This document shows, in pieces, positions 1 to 8,953 of a stretch of 32,879 nt of DNA (positions are counted from its first letter, which is position 1; each line of letters starts with the position of its first letter). A program made the position numbers and the translations under genes. Below the pieces are notes generated by a model. It did not search any database. It was not told where the DNA came from and was given only the letters and a program-made list of their open reading frames with translations. Source of the DNA: Clostridiales bacterium (lineage in GTDB: Bacteria > Bacillota > Clostridia > Oscillospirales > Acutalibacteraceae); assembly GCA_021202245.1 (NCBI GenBank), contig JAJQDK010000023.1, positions 1 to 32,879 on the forward strand, read 5' to 3'.

Positions 1-467
1 ATTACACAGACATAGGGATTTATTTGCGCAATTTCAGCTTTAAGCGCATCGGTTTTTTTCATTCCGAGATGGCTCACCATATACTGCTGACGATTAAGAT
101 TGCTCGGCTCTACCGTGTCAAAATCAATCAGATGAAGCGTACCCACGCCTGTTCTCGCAAGCATAAGAGCTATGTTTGAGCCGAGCCCTCCCAAGCCTGC
201 AATCGCAACCCGCGAAGCCTTTACCTTTTGATAAACCTTCGGAGTGTGACGGGCGCTGAGCATAGCTTCAAATTCATCGCTGTCGGGCATTTTGCCCTTT
301 TCTATCAGAACAATTTCATCCTCAGAGCTCACCGATACGTTTTCATTTGTCTGAAATCCGTTGATAATCATTACAAGACCGTCGGTTCGACAGCCCAGCT
401 CCTGCGCAACGGAATAAAGCGTTGACGAGCTTACCTCACGCAGCCTTCCGTTTATCTTAATTTTCAT
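1..467 (-). CDS. thiF: ThiF-type sulfur carrier adenylyltransferase with N-terminal ThiS-like domain (partial, runs off window start)
   Basis: Translation of the minus strand from ATG at 467: MKIKINGRLREVSS...VAIAGLGGLGSNIALMLARTGVGTLHLIDFDTVEPSNLNRQQY, which has the ThiF/MoeB nucleotide-binding motif and lies next to thiS and a TPP riboswitch. Confidence 0.85.
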   Translation of the reverse strand, partial: MKIKINGRLREVSSSTLYSVAQELGCRTDGLVMIINGFQTNENVSVSSEDEIVLIEKGKMPDSDEFEAMLSARHTPKVYQKVKASRVAIAGLGGLGSNIALMLARTGVGTLHLIDFDTVEPSNLNRQQYMVSHLGMKKTDALKAEIAQINPYVCV

Positions 468-476
468 AGAGATTTA

Positions 477-671
477 TCAGCCTCCCCCCACAAAGCTTAC
501 AATTTCCACTTTGTCGCCGTCGGCAAGCACGGTTTCGCCGTACATTGACTTCGGCAAGATTTCACCGTTAAGCTCAACGGCAATTCTATTGGGATTATAG
601 CCGTTGCCGTTCAGATATTCACTCAGTTTGATTGAGCGTTCGTTCAATTCTTTTCCGTTGATGCAAATCAT
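477..671 (-). CDS. thiS: Sulfur carrier protein ThiS
   Basis: MICINGKELNERSIKLSEYL...EIVSFVGGG: ~65 aa, C-terminal GG(G). RBS aaggaggg precedes the ATG at 671; the longer ORF-track start at 713 runs into the leader. Confidence 0.9.
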   Translation of the reverse strand: MICINGKELNERSIKLSEYLNGNGYNPNRIAVELNGEILPKSMYGETVLADGDKVEIVSFVGGG

Positions 672-686
672 ATTTTCCCTCCTTAA

Positions 687-722
687 CCAAAAACAGAGTA
701 TGCCGAAAGACACACTCTGTTA
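687..722 (-). terminator. Riboswitch-associated intrinsic terminator (expression platform)
   Basis: Minus strand AACAGAGT-gtgtctttcggcat-ACTCTGTTTTT between the TPP aptamer and the thiS RBS. Confidence 0.7.
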
Positions 723-732
723 AAAGCAATTT

Positions 733-816
733 ATGTCCCTACGTTGGCATTATCCAAATCAGGTTGACGGTCGAAATGTAGTCATTTCCTCTCAGCCGTT
801 CGGCTCCCGTGTTGTA
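733..816 (-). promoter_or_regulatory. TPP riboswitch (THI element) aptamer
   Basis: Minus strand: ACGGGAGCCGAACGGCTGAGAGGAAATGACT...GACCGTCAACCTGATTTGGATAATGCCAACGTAGGGA. This has the conserved CTGAGA and ACCTGAT(T)TGGATAATGCCA.CGTAGGGA blocks. Confidence 0.95.
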
Positions 817-955
817 TTGAATTTTGCGATTAAACTTCCTATTTATTATAATATCCTTTTATTAAAATGTAAACCCTTATTTTTAAATAAACTGAGAATA
901 TAAACAAATTTGTCTGCTAATGCCCTGCCTGCGGCTTAGGATAACAGGTTAAAGC

Positions 956-1171
956 TTATTCAAAAAGAGCGCTCATCATATTTTTTATTTTTTCTTTGCG
1001 CCTTTCGGTTTCAAGTTTGTCAAGGAAATAGCTTCCCTCTTCAAAAACGAGGACATCGCCCTCCTTTATATTTTGGGGGAGGGATGTAATATCAAGCGAA
1101 ACACATTCGCCGTTTTCACATTCAAGAACAGCCCTTGCGCCCTCGATTCTGTCTAAAGTGAATTTTTTCAT
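956..1171 (-). CDS. DUF3006-domain protein
   Basis: 71 aa MKKFTLDRIEGARAVLECENGECVSLDITSLPQNIKEGDVL; typical small partner next to a ComEC-like hydrolase. Confidence 0.7.
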   Translation of the reverse strand: MKKFTLDRIEGARAVLECENGECVSLDITSLPQNIKEGDVLVFEEGSYFLDKLETERRKEKIKNMMSALFE

Positions 1172-1173
1172 TT

Positions 1174-2106
1174 TCAGTTATTCCTTTCAATAGAGTCGCC
1201 GTTTGTTTCAACGCTGTTCTCGCTGCCGTCGGTAGTGACCTTTACGGTTTTGTCATGGTCTGTTCTGTAGATTTCCGCATTAAACTGCTCCAACAATTCC
1301 AAGGTGGATTCGTGGGGATGACCGTAGTCGTTGCCCTCGCCTACAGAAATAACCGCAATACCGGGATTAACATTATAAAGAAAATCCTCTGTCGTAGATG
1401 TATTGCTTCCGTGATGTCCGACTTTAAGCACATCCGCTGACATATTATATGTAATTTCAGATAGCTCCTCTTCCTCGGCATCGCCTGTAAAAAGGAATTT
1501 GGTGCTGCCGTAGGTAATTTTTAGGACGATTGAGCAATTATTTAAATCACTTTCGTTAATAGTGACGGGACCGAGGATGTCAACCGAGCAGCCATCCTCT
1601 TCAAATATATTCATTCCTGCTGTTGCAGAGGTGATTTTTAAGCCTTTGTCGGATACGGCAGTCAGGAGATTTTCGTAGGTCTTGGTGGTTGTGCCGACGT
1701 TCGGCATATATACCTGCCCTATGTCGGTATTTTCTACAACATAAGTCATTGAACCGATGTGGTCGGCGTGAGGATGAGTTGCAATGAGATAATCAATTTG
1801 CGAATATCCGAGGTTGTCTATATAGCTTACAATTCCTTCTCCTTCTCCGCTTACTCCTGCATCAATCAGCATAGACTGAGCGTTAGGCAGCTCGATAAAA
1901 ATCGAATCGCCCTGCCCTACGTCGAGAAAATGGCAGACAAGACTGCCGCCCTGCGGTGTCAGCTCCTCTTCCTCGTTTAAAAAATCGCTCAAATCAAATT
2001 CAAAATACGCACACGAACAAAATGTGATACATACCGCAAGCAGAGCGCAGAGAACGGAAGCAGCCCGAATTTTTAAAAATTTTATCTTATTTCTGTTTCG
2101 TTTCAT
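1174..2106 (-). CDS. ComEC/Rec2-like metallo-beta-lactamase-fold hydrolase, secreted lipoprotein-like
   Basis: Signal/lipobox-like N-terminus (ITFCSCAYF), HFLDVGQGDSIFIELPN, THPHADHIGSM, LFTGDAEEEE, LKVGHHGSNTST. Confidence 0.85.
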   Translation of the reverse strand: MKRNRNKIKFLKIRAASVLCALLAVCITFCSCAYFEFDLSDFLNEEEELTPQGGSLVCHFLDVGQGDSIFIELPNAQSMLIDAGVSGEGEGIVSYIDNLGYSQIDYLIATHPHADHIGSMTYVVENTDIGQVYMPNVGTTTKTYENLLTAVSDKGLKITSATAGMNIFEEDGCSVDILGPVTINESDLNNCSIVLKITYGSTKFLFTGDAEEEELSEITYNMSADVLKVGHHGSNTSTTEDFLYNVNPGIAVISVGEGNDYGHPHESTLELLEQFNAEIYRTDHDKTVKVTTDGSENSVETNGDSIERNN

Positions 2107-2132
2107 AGATACCTCTCATTTTTCTGTTTTTT

Positions 2133-2288
2133 AACTCGGAACAAAGCCCGATGTAAGCTTGCTTAACATCGCAACCTCGCCGCAGGAGCGTTAGCTCCTC
2201 AGTGTTTCAGTGGAAGATTACAACTCCCTCTGAAATGACGAATGGCACCCGCCGCCTTAGAGGCGGGGACATCTTTGCATAAGTTATA
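2133..2288 (+). repeat. Dispersed structured repeat, long form (copy A)
   Basis: Shares ggagcgttagctcctc...gtttcag..gg.agattacaactccctctgaaatga.gaatggcacccgccgccttag.ggcgg with 21493-21664. Confidence 0.8.
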
Positions 2289-2364
2289 TCTTCTATTTTA
2301 CAGCAAATAAATATTTTTTCAAGCTTTGATTTAAAGGCTGCAAAATCACCGCCTTTATAAAGGA

Positions 2365-2409
2365 AAAAGCAGGACTGTATACCGACAAGAGCGGCGCAGT
2401 CCTGCTTTT
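2365..2409 (-). terminator. Intrinsic terminator downstream of ABC exporter genes
   Basis: AAAAGCAGGACTG...CAGTCCTGCTTTT inverted repeat with flanking A/T tracts. Confidence 0.8.
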
Positions 2410-2440
2410 GTATAATAAAGAAAATGTCAGCAAGAAATAT

Positions 2441-4345
2441 TTAAGCTGTTTTTCCCGTATAGAGCTGATAGTATTTGCCCTTTTTCTCCAAGAGCTGATC
2501 GTGAGTTCCGCGCTCGATTATTCTTCCTTGCTCAAGAACCATAATGCAGTCCGAATTTTGAATAGTAGACAGGCGGTGAGCTATAACAAAGGTTGTTCTG
2601 CCCTGCATCAGCTTATCCATACTGTCCTGAACCATTCTTTCGGTGCGTGTATCAATAGAGCTTGTTGCCTCATCAAGAATAAGAGCGGGCGGATCCGCAA
2701 CAGCCGCACGAGCTATTGCAAGCATCTGCCGTTGTCCCTGGCTGAGATTTCCGCCGTCACCCGTTAATACTGTGTTGTAGCCTTCGGGAAACTTGCGGAT
2801 AAAGCTGTCTGCGTTGGCAAGCTTTGCCGCTGCAACAACCTCTTCATCGGTTGCGTCAAGTCTGCCGTAACGGATATTTTCCATTACGGTACCCGTAAAC
2901 AGGTGAGTATCCTGCAAAACGATACCGAGCGAACGTCTTAAATCAGCCTTTTTAATCTTATTGATATTTATGCCGTCATAACGAATCTTGCCGTCCTGAA
3001 TATCATAGAAGCGGTTGATAAGATTGGTTATTGTAGTTTTTCCGGCGCCGGTTGAGCCTACAAAGGCAATCTTCTGTCCGGGTGTTGCGTACAGTTCTAT
3101 ATTGTGAAGCACCATATTGTTGTCGTTATAGCCGAAATCAACGTCATCCATTACAAGCGCACCCTGAAGCTCTTTGTACTCTACCTCGCCTGTTTCCTGA
3201 TGAGTGTGCTTCCAAGCCCAAAGTCCTGTATGCTCGTTTGTTTCAACAAGTCTGCCGTTTTCTTTCTTTGCATTTACAAGAGTAACGTAGCCGTTGTCCT
3301 CCTCGGGCTTTTCGTCAAGCAAATTGAATATACGCTCAGCGCCGGCAAGCGCCATTATTATGCTGTTAAACTGCTGGTTTACCTGGGTAATCGGCTGGGT
3401 GAAGCTCTTGTTAAACGTGAGGAAGCTTACGAGCGCGCCTACGGTAAGACTGCCCACTGAGTTGAGGGCGAGCAGGCTGCCTATAATTGCGCAAAGCACA
3501 TAGCTTACATTGCCGAGCTGCGCATTAACAGGCATAAGTATATTTGCAAATTTATTGGCATTGTAAGCGCTTTCATAGAGCTTATCGTTAAGCTCTTCAA
3601 ATTCTTCGATACTCTTTTCCTCGTGATTAAACACCTTAACGACCTTTTGACCGTTCATCATCTCTTCAATGTAGCCGTTTTCCTTACCTAAATTCCTTTG
3701 CTGGGCAAGGAAGTATTTGCTGCTTCTTGAGCCGAGTGCCCTTACGCAGAGGAGCATAACTACAACCATTGCAAGAGTTACCAACGTAAGCGTTATACTC
3801 AAGGATATCATACTGATAAGCACGCTTACTATAGTAATTACCGCCTGGAAAATCTGGGTAAGGCTTTGGCTTATCATTTGGCGGAGAGTATCGACATCGT
3901 TGGTGTAGATACTCATTATATCGCCGTGAGAGTGGGTATCAAAATATTTTACGGGAAGCTTCTGCATATGCTCAAATATTTCGCTTCTTACATTCCTCAA
4001 AGTGCCCTGAGAAACATTTACCATTATTCTTGAATACGCATATGTGGCAAGCACGCCTGCCAAATAGAAGGCGGCTACCCTTAAGATTGCGGAAATAAGA
4101 GGTCCGAAATCGGGGTTTGTTTGTCCCATCATCGGCGTAATATAGTCGTCAATAAGCGTTTGAATAAACAGGGTTCCCTGAACATTTGAAAGTACGCTTA
4201 TAACAATACAAACCAAAACCACTATCATATGCACCGTGTATTTTTTAAACATAAGTCCGAGTATACGGCCCAAAACCTTCATCGGTTTTTGCGCTCTTGC
4301 TCCGGTATCCGGTTTTCTGTTTCTTCCGCCCATAGGTCCCGGCAT
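2441..4345 (-). CDS. ABC exporter, permease/ATP-binding protein (canonical NBD)
   Basis: N-terminal TMD; Walker A GSTGAGKTT, LSQGQRQ signature, Walker B ALILDEATSSID. Confidence 0.92.
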   Translation of the reverse strand: MPGPMGGRNRKPDTGARAQKPMKVLGRILGLMFKKYTVHMIVVLVCIVISVLSNVQGTLFIQTLIDDYITPMMGQTNPDFGPLISAILRVAAFYLAGVLATYAYSRIMVNVSQGTLRNVRSEIFEHMQKLPVKYFDTHSHGDIMSIYTNDVDTLRQMISQSLTQIFQAVITIVSVLISMISLSITLTLVTLAMVVVMLLCVRALGSRSSKYFLAQQRNLGKENGYIEEMMNGQKVVKVFNHEEKSIEEFEELNDKLYESAYNANKFANILMPVNAQLGNVSYVLCAIIGSLLALNSVGSLTVGALVSFLTFNKSFTQPITQVNQQFNSIIMALAGAERIFNLLDEKPEEDNGYVTLVNAKKENGRLVETNEHTGLWAWKHTHQETGEVEYKELQGALVMDDVDFGYNDNNMVLHNIELYATPGQKIAFVGSTGAGKTTITNLINRFYDIQDGKIRYDGININKIKKADLRRSLGIVLQDTHLFTGTVMENIRYGRLDATDEEVVAAAKLANADSFIRKFPEGYNTVLTGDGGNLSQGQRQMLAIARAAVADPPALILDEATSSIDTRTERMVQDSMDKLMQGRTTFVIAHRLSTIQNSDCIMVLEQGRIIERGTHDQLLEKKGKYYQLYTGKTA

Positions 4346-4347
4346 AA

Positions 4348-6096
4348 TTACATCTCTCCTTTCTCGTCAAAATCGCCGCTGCCGCCCGTTTGAGCGGCAT
4401 ATATCTCGCTGTAAATCGGGCTTGCTTTGAGAAGCTCGTCACTTGTTCCGACAGCGCTGATTTTTCCGTCGTCCATTACAATAATTTTATCTGCGTTTTC
4501 AACGCTTGAAACACGCTGGGAAATAATAATTTTTGTAGTATTGGGGATTTCCTCACTGAAGGCTCTGCGGATTTTGGCGTCCGTTGCGGTATCAACTGCG
4601 CTTGTAGAGTCATCAAGAATGAGTATCTTCGGCTTTTTGAGCAGAGCTCTTGCTATGCAAATTCTCTGCTTTTGACCGCCCGAAACATTCGTGCCGCCCT
4701 GCTCGATATAGGTGTTGTATTTGTCGGGGAAGCTCTGAATGAAGTCGTCGGCGCAAGCAAGCTTGCAGACGTTTATACATTCCTCTTCCGTAGCGTTTTC
4801 ATTGCCCCACCTGAGGTTATCGAGAATTGTACCGCTGAAAAGCACATTTGACTGAAGCACAACGGATACCTCGTCACGCAGGGTTTTTAAATCGTAGGCT
4901 TTTACATTCTTTCCGCCCACATAAACCTCGCCGTCGGTGGTGTCGTACAATCTGCCTATAAGGTTTACAAGGCTTGTTTTTGAGCTGCCCGTGCCGCCGA
5001 TGACACCGATGGTTTCTCCTGATTTTATCGAAAGATTTATATCAGACAAAATCGGCTTTTCGGCAGTTTTATTATAGCTGAACGATACATTTTTAAAGTC
5101 AATGCTGCCGTCCTCAACCTTATAATCGGGATTTTCGGGATTTGTGAGGTCGGATTGCTCATTAAGCACGCCTGCAACACGCTTTGCGCTTGCAATGCTC
5201 ATAGTCAGCATTACAAATATCATTGCAAGCATAAGCAGACTCATAAGTATATTCATACAGTAGGTAAGCATACTTGTAAGCTCCCCGGTAGTAAGCGTTT
5301 CGGAAACTATCATATTAGCGCCGAGCCAGTTAATGGCAATCAACGAGCCGTAAACGGCAAACATCATTACCGGAGATACGGAAGCCATTGCTCCCTCAGC
5401 CTTTACAAAGAGCTTATAAAGATTATTAGCCGCCTTGTTGAATTTTTTTACCTCATAATCCTCACGTACAAAGGATTTTACAACACGGATTGCCGAGACG
5501 TTTTCCTGAACGCTTGCGTTAAGCTCATCATACTTTTCAAATACACGGCTAAAATATTTGTAGGTTGACTTAATCAAAAATGTCAGCACTATTCCAAGCA
5601 CAACAATTGCGATAAGATAAACCGAGGCAAGCCTTGCGTTGATAATAAGCGTCATTACCAAAGCGCAAATCAAGCTTATAGGCGCTCTGACGCACATTCT
5701 CAGCAGCATTTGATAAGCGTTTTGAATGTTGGTAACATCGGTTGTCATTCGTGTTACAAGTCCTGCGGTAGAATATTTGTCAATGTTTGCAAACGAGAAG
5801 GACTGAATATTCTTAAACATAGCCTCTCTGAGATTGTGAGCTAAGCCCGCCGACGCCTTTGCTCCGTACTTTCCACCCATTATACCGGCAAAAAGACCGA
5901 TTAAGGCGCAAACCAGCATACATCCGCCGGTTATAAAGATTTGCTGCATATTCCCCGCTGATATGCCGTCGTCAATCATTCTTGACATAAGCAGCGGAAT
6001 AATCATCTCAACAATTACTTCAAGAATCATAAACAGCGGAGTGGCAACAGAAGCCTTGGTGAATTGCTTAATGTGTTTCGCTAAAGTTTTTATCAA
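4348..6096 (-). CDS. ABC exporter, permease/ATP-binding protein (degenerate catalytic site)
   Basis: TMD plus NBD: GGTGSSKTS, VSGGQKQR, ILILDDSTSAVD. Likely start is the TTG at 6096, preceded by GGAG (aaaggagtattcaaTTG); the ORF-track ATG at 6141 overlaps the regulator gene. Confidence 0.88.
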   Translation of the reverse strand: MIKTLAKHIKQFTKASVATPLFMILEVIVEMIIPLLMSRMIDDGISAGNMQQIFITGGCMLVCALIGLFAGIMGGKYGAKASAGLAHNLREAMFKNIQSFSFANIDKYSTAGLVTRMTTDVTNIQNAYQMLLRMCVRAPISLICALVMTLIINARLASVYLIAIVVLGIVLTFLIKSTYKYFSRVFEKYDELNASVQENVSAIRVVKSFVREDYEVKKFNKAANNLYKLFVKAEGAMASVSPVMMFAVYGSLIAINWLGANMIVSETLTTGELTSMLTYCMNILMSLLMLAMIFVMLTMSIASAKRVAGVLNEQSDLTNPENPDYKVEDGSIDFKNVSFSYNKTAEKPILSDINLSIKSGETIGVIGGTGSSKTSLVNLIGRLYDTTDGEVYVGGKNVKAYDLKTLRDEVSVVLQSNVLFSGTILDNLRWGNENATEEECINVCKLACADDFIQSFPDKYNTYIEQGGTNVSGGQKQRICIARALLKKPKILILDDSTSAVDTATDAKIRRAFSEEIPNTTKIIISQRVSSVENADKIIVMDDGKISAVGTSDELLKASPIYSEIYAAQTGGSGDFDEKGEM

Positions 6097-6127
6097 TTTG
6101 AATACTCCTTTCCGTACACCTTTAATT

Positions 6128-6627
6128 TCATAAATTTTCAATACCCTTTCTTAGCTTTTTGATTAAATACACAAATGTCTTTTGTTCTTCTTCCGTGAGA
6201 AGGCTGTTTAACCGCCGGTTATTATCTGCAATAGATTTATCAATTATATGGCATACAGACACGCCTTTATCGGTAAGAATTATTTTTTTAGCCTTGCATC
6301 ACTTTCAATCGAAATGCGTCTTATGTAATTCTTTTTCTCCATCAGCTTGAGTATGCTGGTAACGGTGGAACGAGCTATGGCAAATTCCGCCTCAATATCC
6401 TTTTGAAAAATATCATTTTCACGGTTGATATACAAATACTTGATTATCCACCCGTGCATTACCGTAACCTGTTCCACACCTGCTTTTGTCGCAATGGCGA
6501 TTAGCTTACGGTTAAGGATATTATCCAGCGCTTTTATCTCACGACTGATAAAGTCCGGTGATTCATCAAAATTCTTTTGCTCAAATTTTTGAAGCAGGCA
6601 ATTTTGAGAAGCACACTCCGAATCCAT
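6128..6627 (-). CDS. MarR-family transcriptional regulator, interrupted by an apparent -1 frameshift at A7
   Basis: Frame 1 (6280-6627): winged-helix MarR-like ...AEFAIARSTVTSILKLMEKKNYIRRISIESDARLKK-stop. The -1 frame continues IILTDKGVSVCHIIDKSIADNNRRLNSLLTEEEQKTFVYLIKKLRKGIENL to TGA at 6128-6130 (166 aa in total). Confidence 0.75.
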
Positions 6628-6879
6628 ACAAACACCTCCTGCCTTATTCTACAAAAAATTGTTAAATTATTAACCGTTCGATATAAAACATTTTCTGCGT
6701 ATTTTATTATACACCTTTCAGAGTGTAAGTTAACAAGCAAATTAAATGTTCACACAATTTTCAGATTCAGACTTATTTTGAAATATTTTCAAGGTTAAAT
6801 TGCAAAATTCAATAATATATTTCTCGTTTTGACCTTTTAATTAAATATGCAAGTATTTTAAAAAATATTTCATTTTATA

Positions 6880-6908
6880 TTGACAATGAATATTTGCGGT
6901 GTTAGAAT
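6880..6908 (+). promoter_or_regulatory. Sigma70/sigmaA-type promoter for the ATP-grasp operon
   Basis: TTGACA (6880-6885), 17-nt spacer, TAGAAT (6903-6908). Confidence 0.8.
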
Positions 6909-6920
6909 ATTAACATAAAC

Positions 6921-6959
6921 AAAGGCGTTTTACACTCAAATTGTGTAAAGCGCCTTTTT
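6921..6959 (+). promoter_or_regulatory. 5'-leader terminator-like hairpin directly after promoter
   Basis: AAAGGCGTTTTACAC-tcaaatt-GTGTAAAGCGCCTTT (15-bp stem with one G-U) ending in a T5 run; RBS aaggagg lies just downstream. Confidence 0.75.
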
Positions 6960-6980
6960 GGCGTTAAGGAGGAAGTTAGA

Positions 6981-8297
6981 ATGGATGGACTCATCAGAAA
7001 CTCAGAAACCATCAATAAGCTGTTGTCACGCTACGGCGTAAAATTCGGCATTTATAAAAACGGCGTGTTCAAGGAACAGCTGTTTCCTTTTGACCCGGTT
7101 CCTAGGATTATAAAATACGATGAATTTTTGTATCTTGAAAAAGGTCTTACTCAAAGGGTAAATGCTCTGAATATGTTTTTGAGCGACGTATACGGCAGCA
7201 AGCAAATTATCAAGGACGGAGTTATTCCTGAGGAATTTGTGTACTCGGCATCGGGCTTTTTGCCTCCCTGCGACGGAGTTATGCCGTCCAAAAACATATA
7301 CAGTCACATTTCGGGCATTGACCTTGTACAATCAAAGGATGATAACTGGTACATACTTGAGGACAATTTACGAGTTCCCTCCGGCGCCTCATATTCTATG
7401 ATTGCACGAGAGCTGCAAAGAAGAAGCACGCCGGAAACATTTCGGCAGAACAGTGTGATTGACAACAGAAATTATGCCGATTTGCTCAAAGAGGTTATGG
7501 ACAATGTTAATACGGGCGGCATCAATGTAATTCTGTCGCCGGGCAGATACAACGCCGCTTACTTTGAACACTCCTATCTTGCCGAAAAGACAGGCGCCGT
7601 GCTGACCACAGGCAATGATATTGTATGCGAAAACGACAATCTTTATTATATAGATTACAACGGCAAAAAGCAGCGTATCGGCGCAGTGTACAGAAGAATT
7701 TCCGACGAATACTTAGACCCGATGACATTTAACGAGGAATCCGTTATCGGAATTCCGCATATATTTGAAGCGTACAAAAAAGGCAATGTCGCCTTAATCA
7801 ACGCTCCCGGAAACGGAGTGGCTGACGACAAGGGAATTTATTATTTTGTGCCTAAAATGATTAAATATTATCTGGGCGAGGATTCGATTTTGAAAAATGC
7901 GCCGACCTATCTCCCCTATTACGAGGATGATATGAAATATGTGCTTGATAAATTTGACAGCTTGGTAATAAAGGACGTTGCTGAGGCGGGAGGCTACGGA
8001 GTAGTGTTCGGCAGCTCTCTGACCAAAGAGAAAAAGGCGGATTTTATCGAGCTTCTCAAAAAAGAACCGAGGAGGTTTATTGCACAGGAGGTCATTGATT
8101 TTTACGACTTGGACATCCTCGGCGACGACGGCAGTCTTGTGCCGAGAAAAGCAGGTTTGAGAGCTTTTGTACTTACGGGAAGGTCTACAAAGGTATGGCC
8201 GAGCGGACTTACACGCTTTTCACGCAACCCCGATTCATTCATAGTAAATTCATCACAGGGCGGAGGTTTTAAAGATATATGGGTATTATCACGTTAG
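6981..8297 (+). CDS. Circularly permuted type 2 ATP-grasp protein (COG2308-like)
   Basis: 438 aa: ...GIDLVQSKDDNWYILEDNLRVPSGASYSMIARELQRRSTPE..., VIKDVAEAGGYGVVFGSSL, RAFVLTGRSTKVWPSGLTRF. Ends where an alpha-E gene begins. Confidence 0.9.
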   Translation: MDGLIRNSETINKLLSRYGVKFGIYKNGVFKEQLFPFDPVPRIIKYDEFLYLEKGLTQRVNALNMFLSDVYGSKQIIKDGVIPEEFVYSASGFLPPCDGVMPSKNIYSHISGIDLVQSKDDNWYILEDNLRVPSGASYSMIARELQRRSTPETFRQNSVIDNRNYADLLKEVMDNVNTGGINVILSPGRYNAAYFEHSYLAEKTGAVLTTGNDIVCENDNLYYIDYNGKKQRIGAVYRRISDEYLDPMTFNEESVIGIPHIFEAYKKGNVALINAPGNGVADDKGIYYFVPKMIKYYLGEDSILKNAPTYLPYYEDDMKYVLDKFDSLVIKDVAEAGGYGVVFGSSLTKEKKADFIELLKKEPRRFIAQEVIDFYDLDILGDDGSLVPRKAGLRAFVLTGRSTKVWPSGLTRFSRNPDSFIVNSSQGGGFKDIWVLSR

Positions 8298-8947
8298 AAA
8301 AAAGCAACAATTTATTTTGGCTGGGACGATATATCGAGCGTGTTTACACGACCTTGAAATATTACATTAAGGGCACGGACAGGATGCTTGACAGCGATCC
8401 CGGATATTATTCGGTGTTTTGCAACAAAATAGGCATTACGAACATTTACGGCTCCCGTGAGGTTTTTGCCAAGACCTATCCCTTTGACGAAACCGACCCC
8501 AACTCTATTATAAGCAATCTCAACAGGGCGTATGACAACGCAATTATTCTGCGTGACTACATAGGAACCGAAACTATGGCGTACATTCAGCTTGCCGTTG
8601 ACGACATTGAGACAGCTCAGCGGGGCGACGCGCCCTTGGCTGATTTGATGCTTGCTATTGACCATATACTTGCATTTTGGGGATGCGTCAACGATATGAT
8701 TGACGATATACAAACCCGAAACATTATAAAGCTGGGCAAGGGCGTTGAAAGAGTTGACCTGTATCTCAGTCTTGACAAACCGCTTTCGGAAATCAAGAGG
8801 GAATACAACAGAATGAAGCAATTTCTTGAGAAATCCCGTATGAGATATGATGAGAGCATTATCAACACCTTTGACGCAATGATAAATTCGTCGGATTTTA
8901 ATTATACAAATGCAAGGAATCTTATGCGTAACCTCACTATTGAATAA
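8279..8947 (+). CDS. Alpha-E domain protein (COG2307-like)
   Basis: 222 aa: MGIITLEKSNNLFWLGRYIERVYTTLKYY...; overlaps the ATP-grasp gene by 19 bp. Confidence 0.88.
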   Translation: MGIITLEKSNNLFWLGRYIERVYTTLKYYIKGTDRMLDSDPGYYSVFCNKIGITNIYGSREVFAKTYPFDETDPNSIISNLNRAYDNAIILRDYIGTETMAYIQLAVDDIETAQRGDAPLADLMLAIDHILAFWGCVNDMIDDIQTRNIIKLGKGVERVDLYLSLDKPLSEIKREYNRMKQFLEKSRMRYDESIINTFDAMINSSDFNYTNARNLMRNLTIE

Positions 8948-8953
8948 GAAAGA

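Noticed and set aside
4245-4442. 65-aa minus ORF at the junction of the two ABC genes
   Set aside because: Out-of-frame ORF overlapping both well-supported exporter genes.
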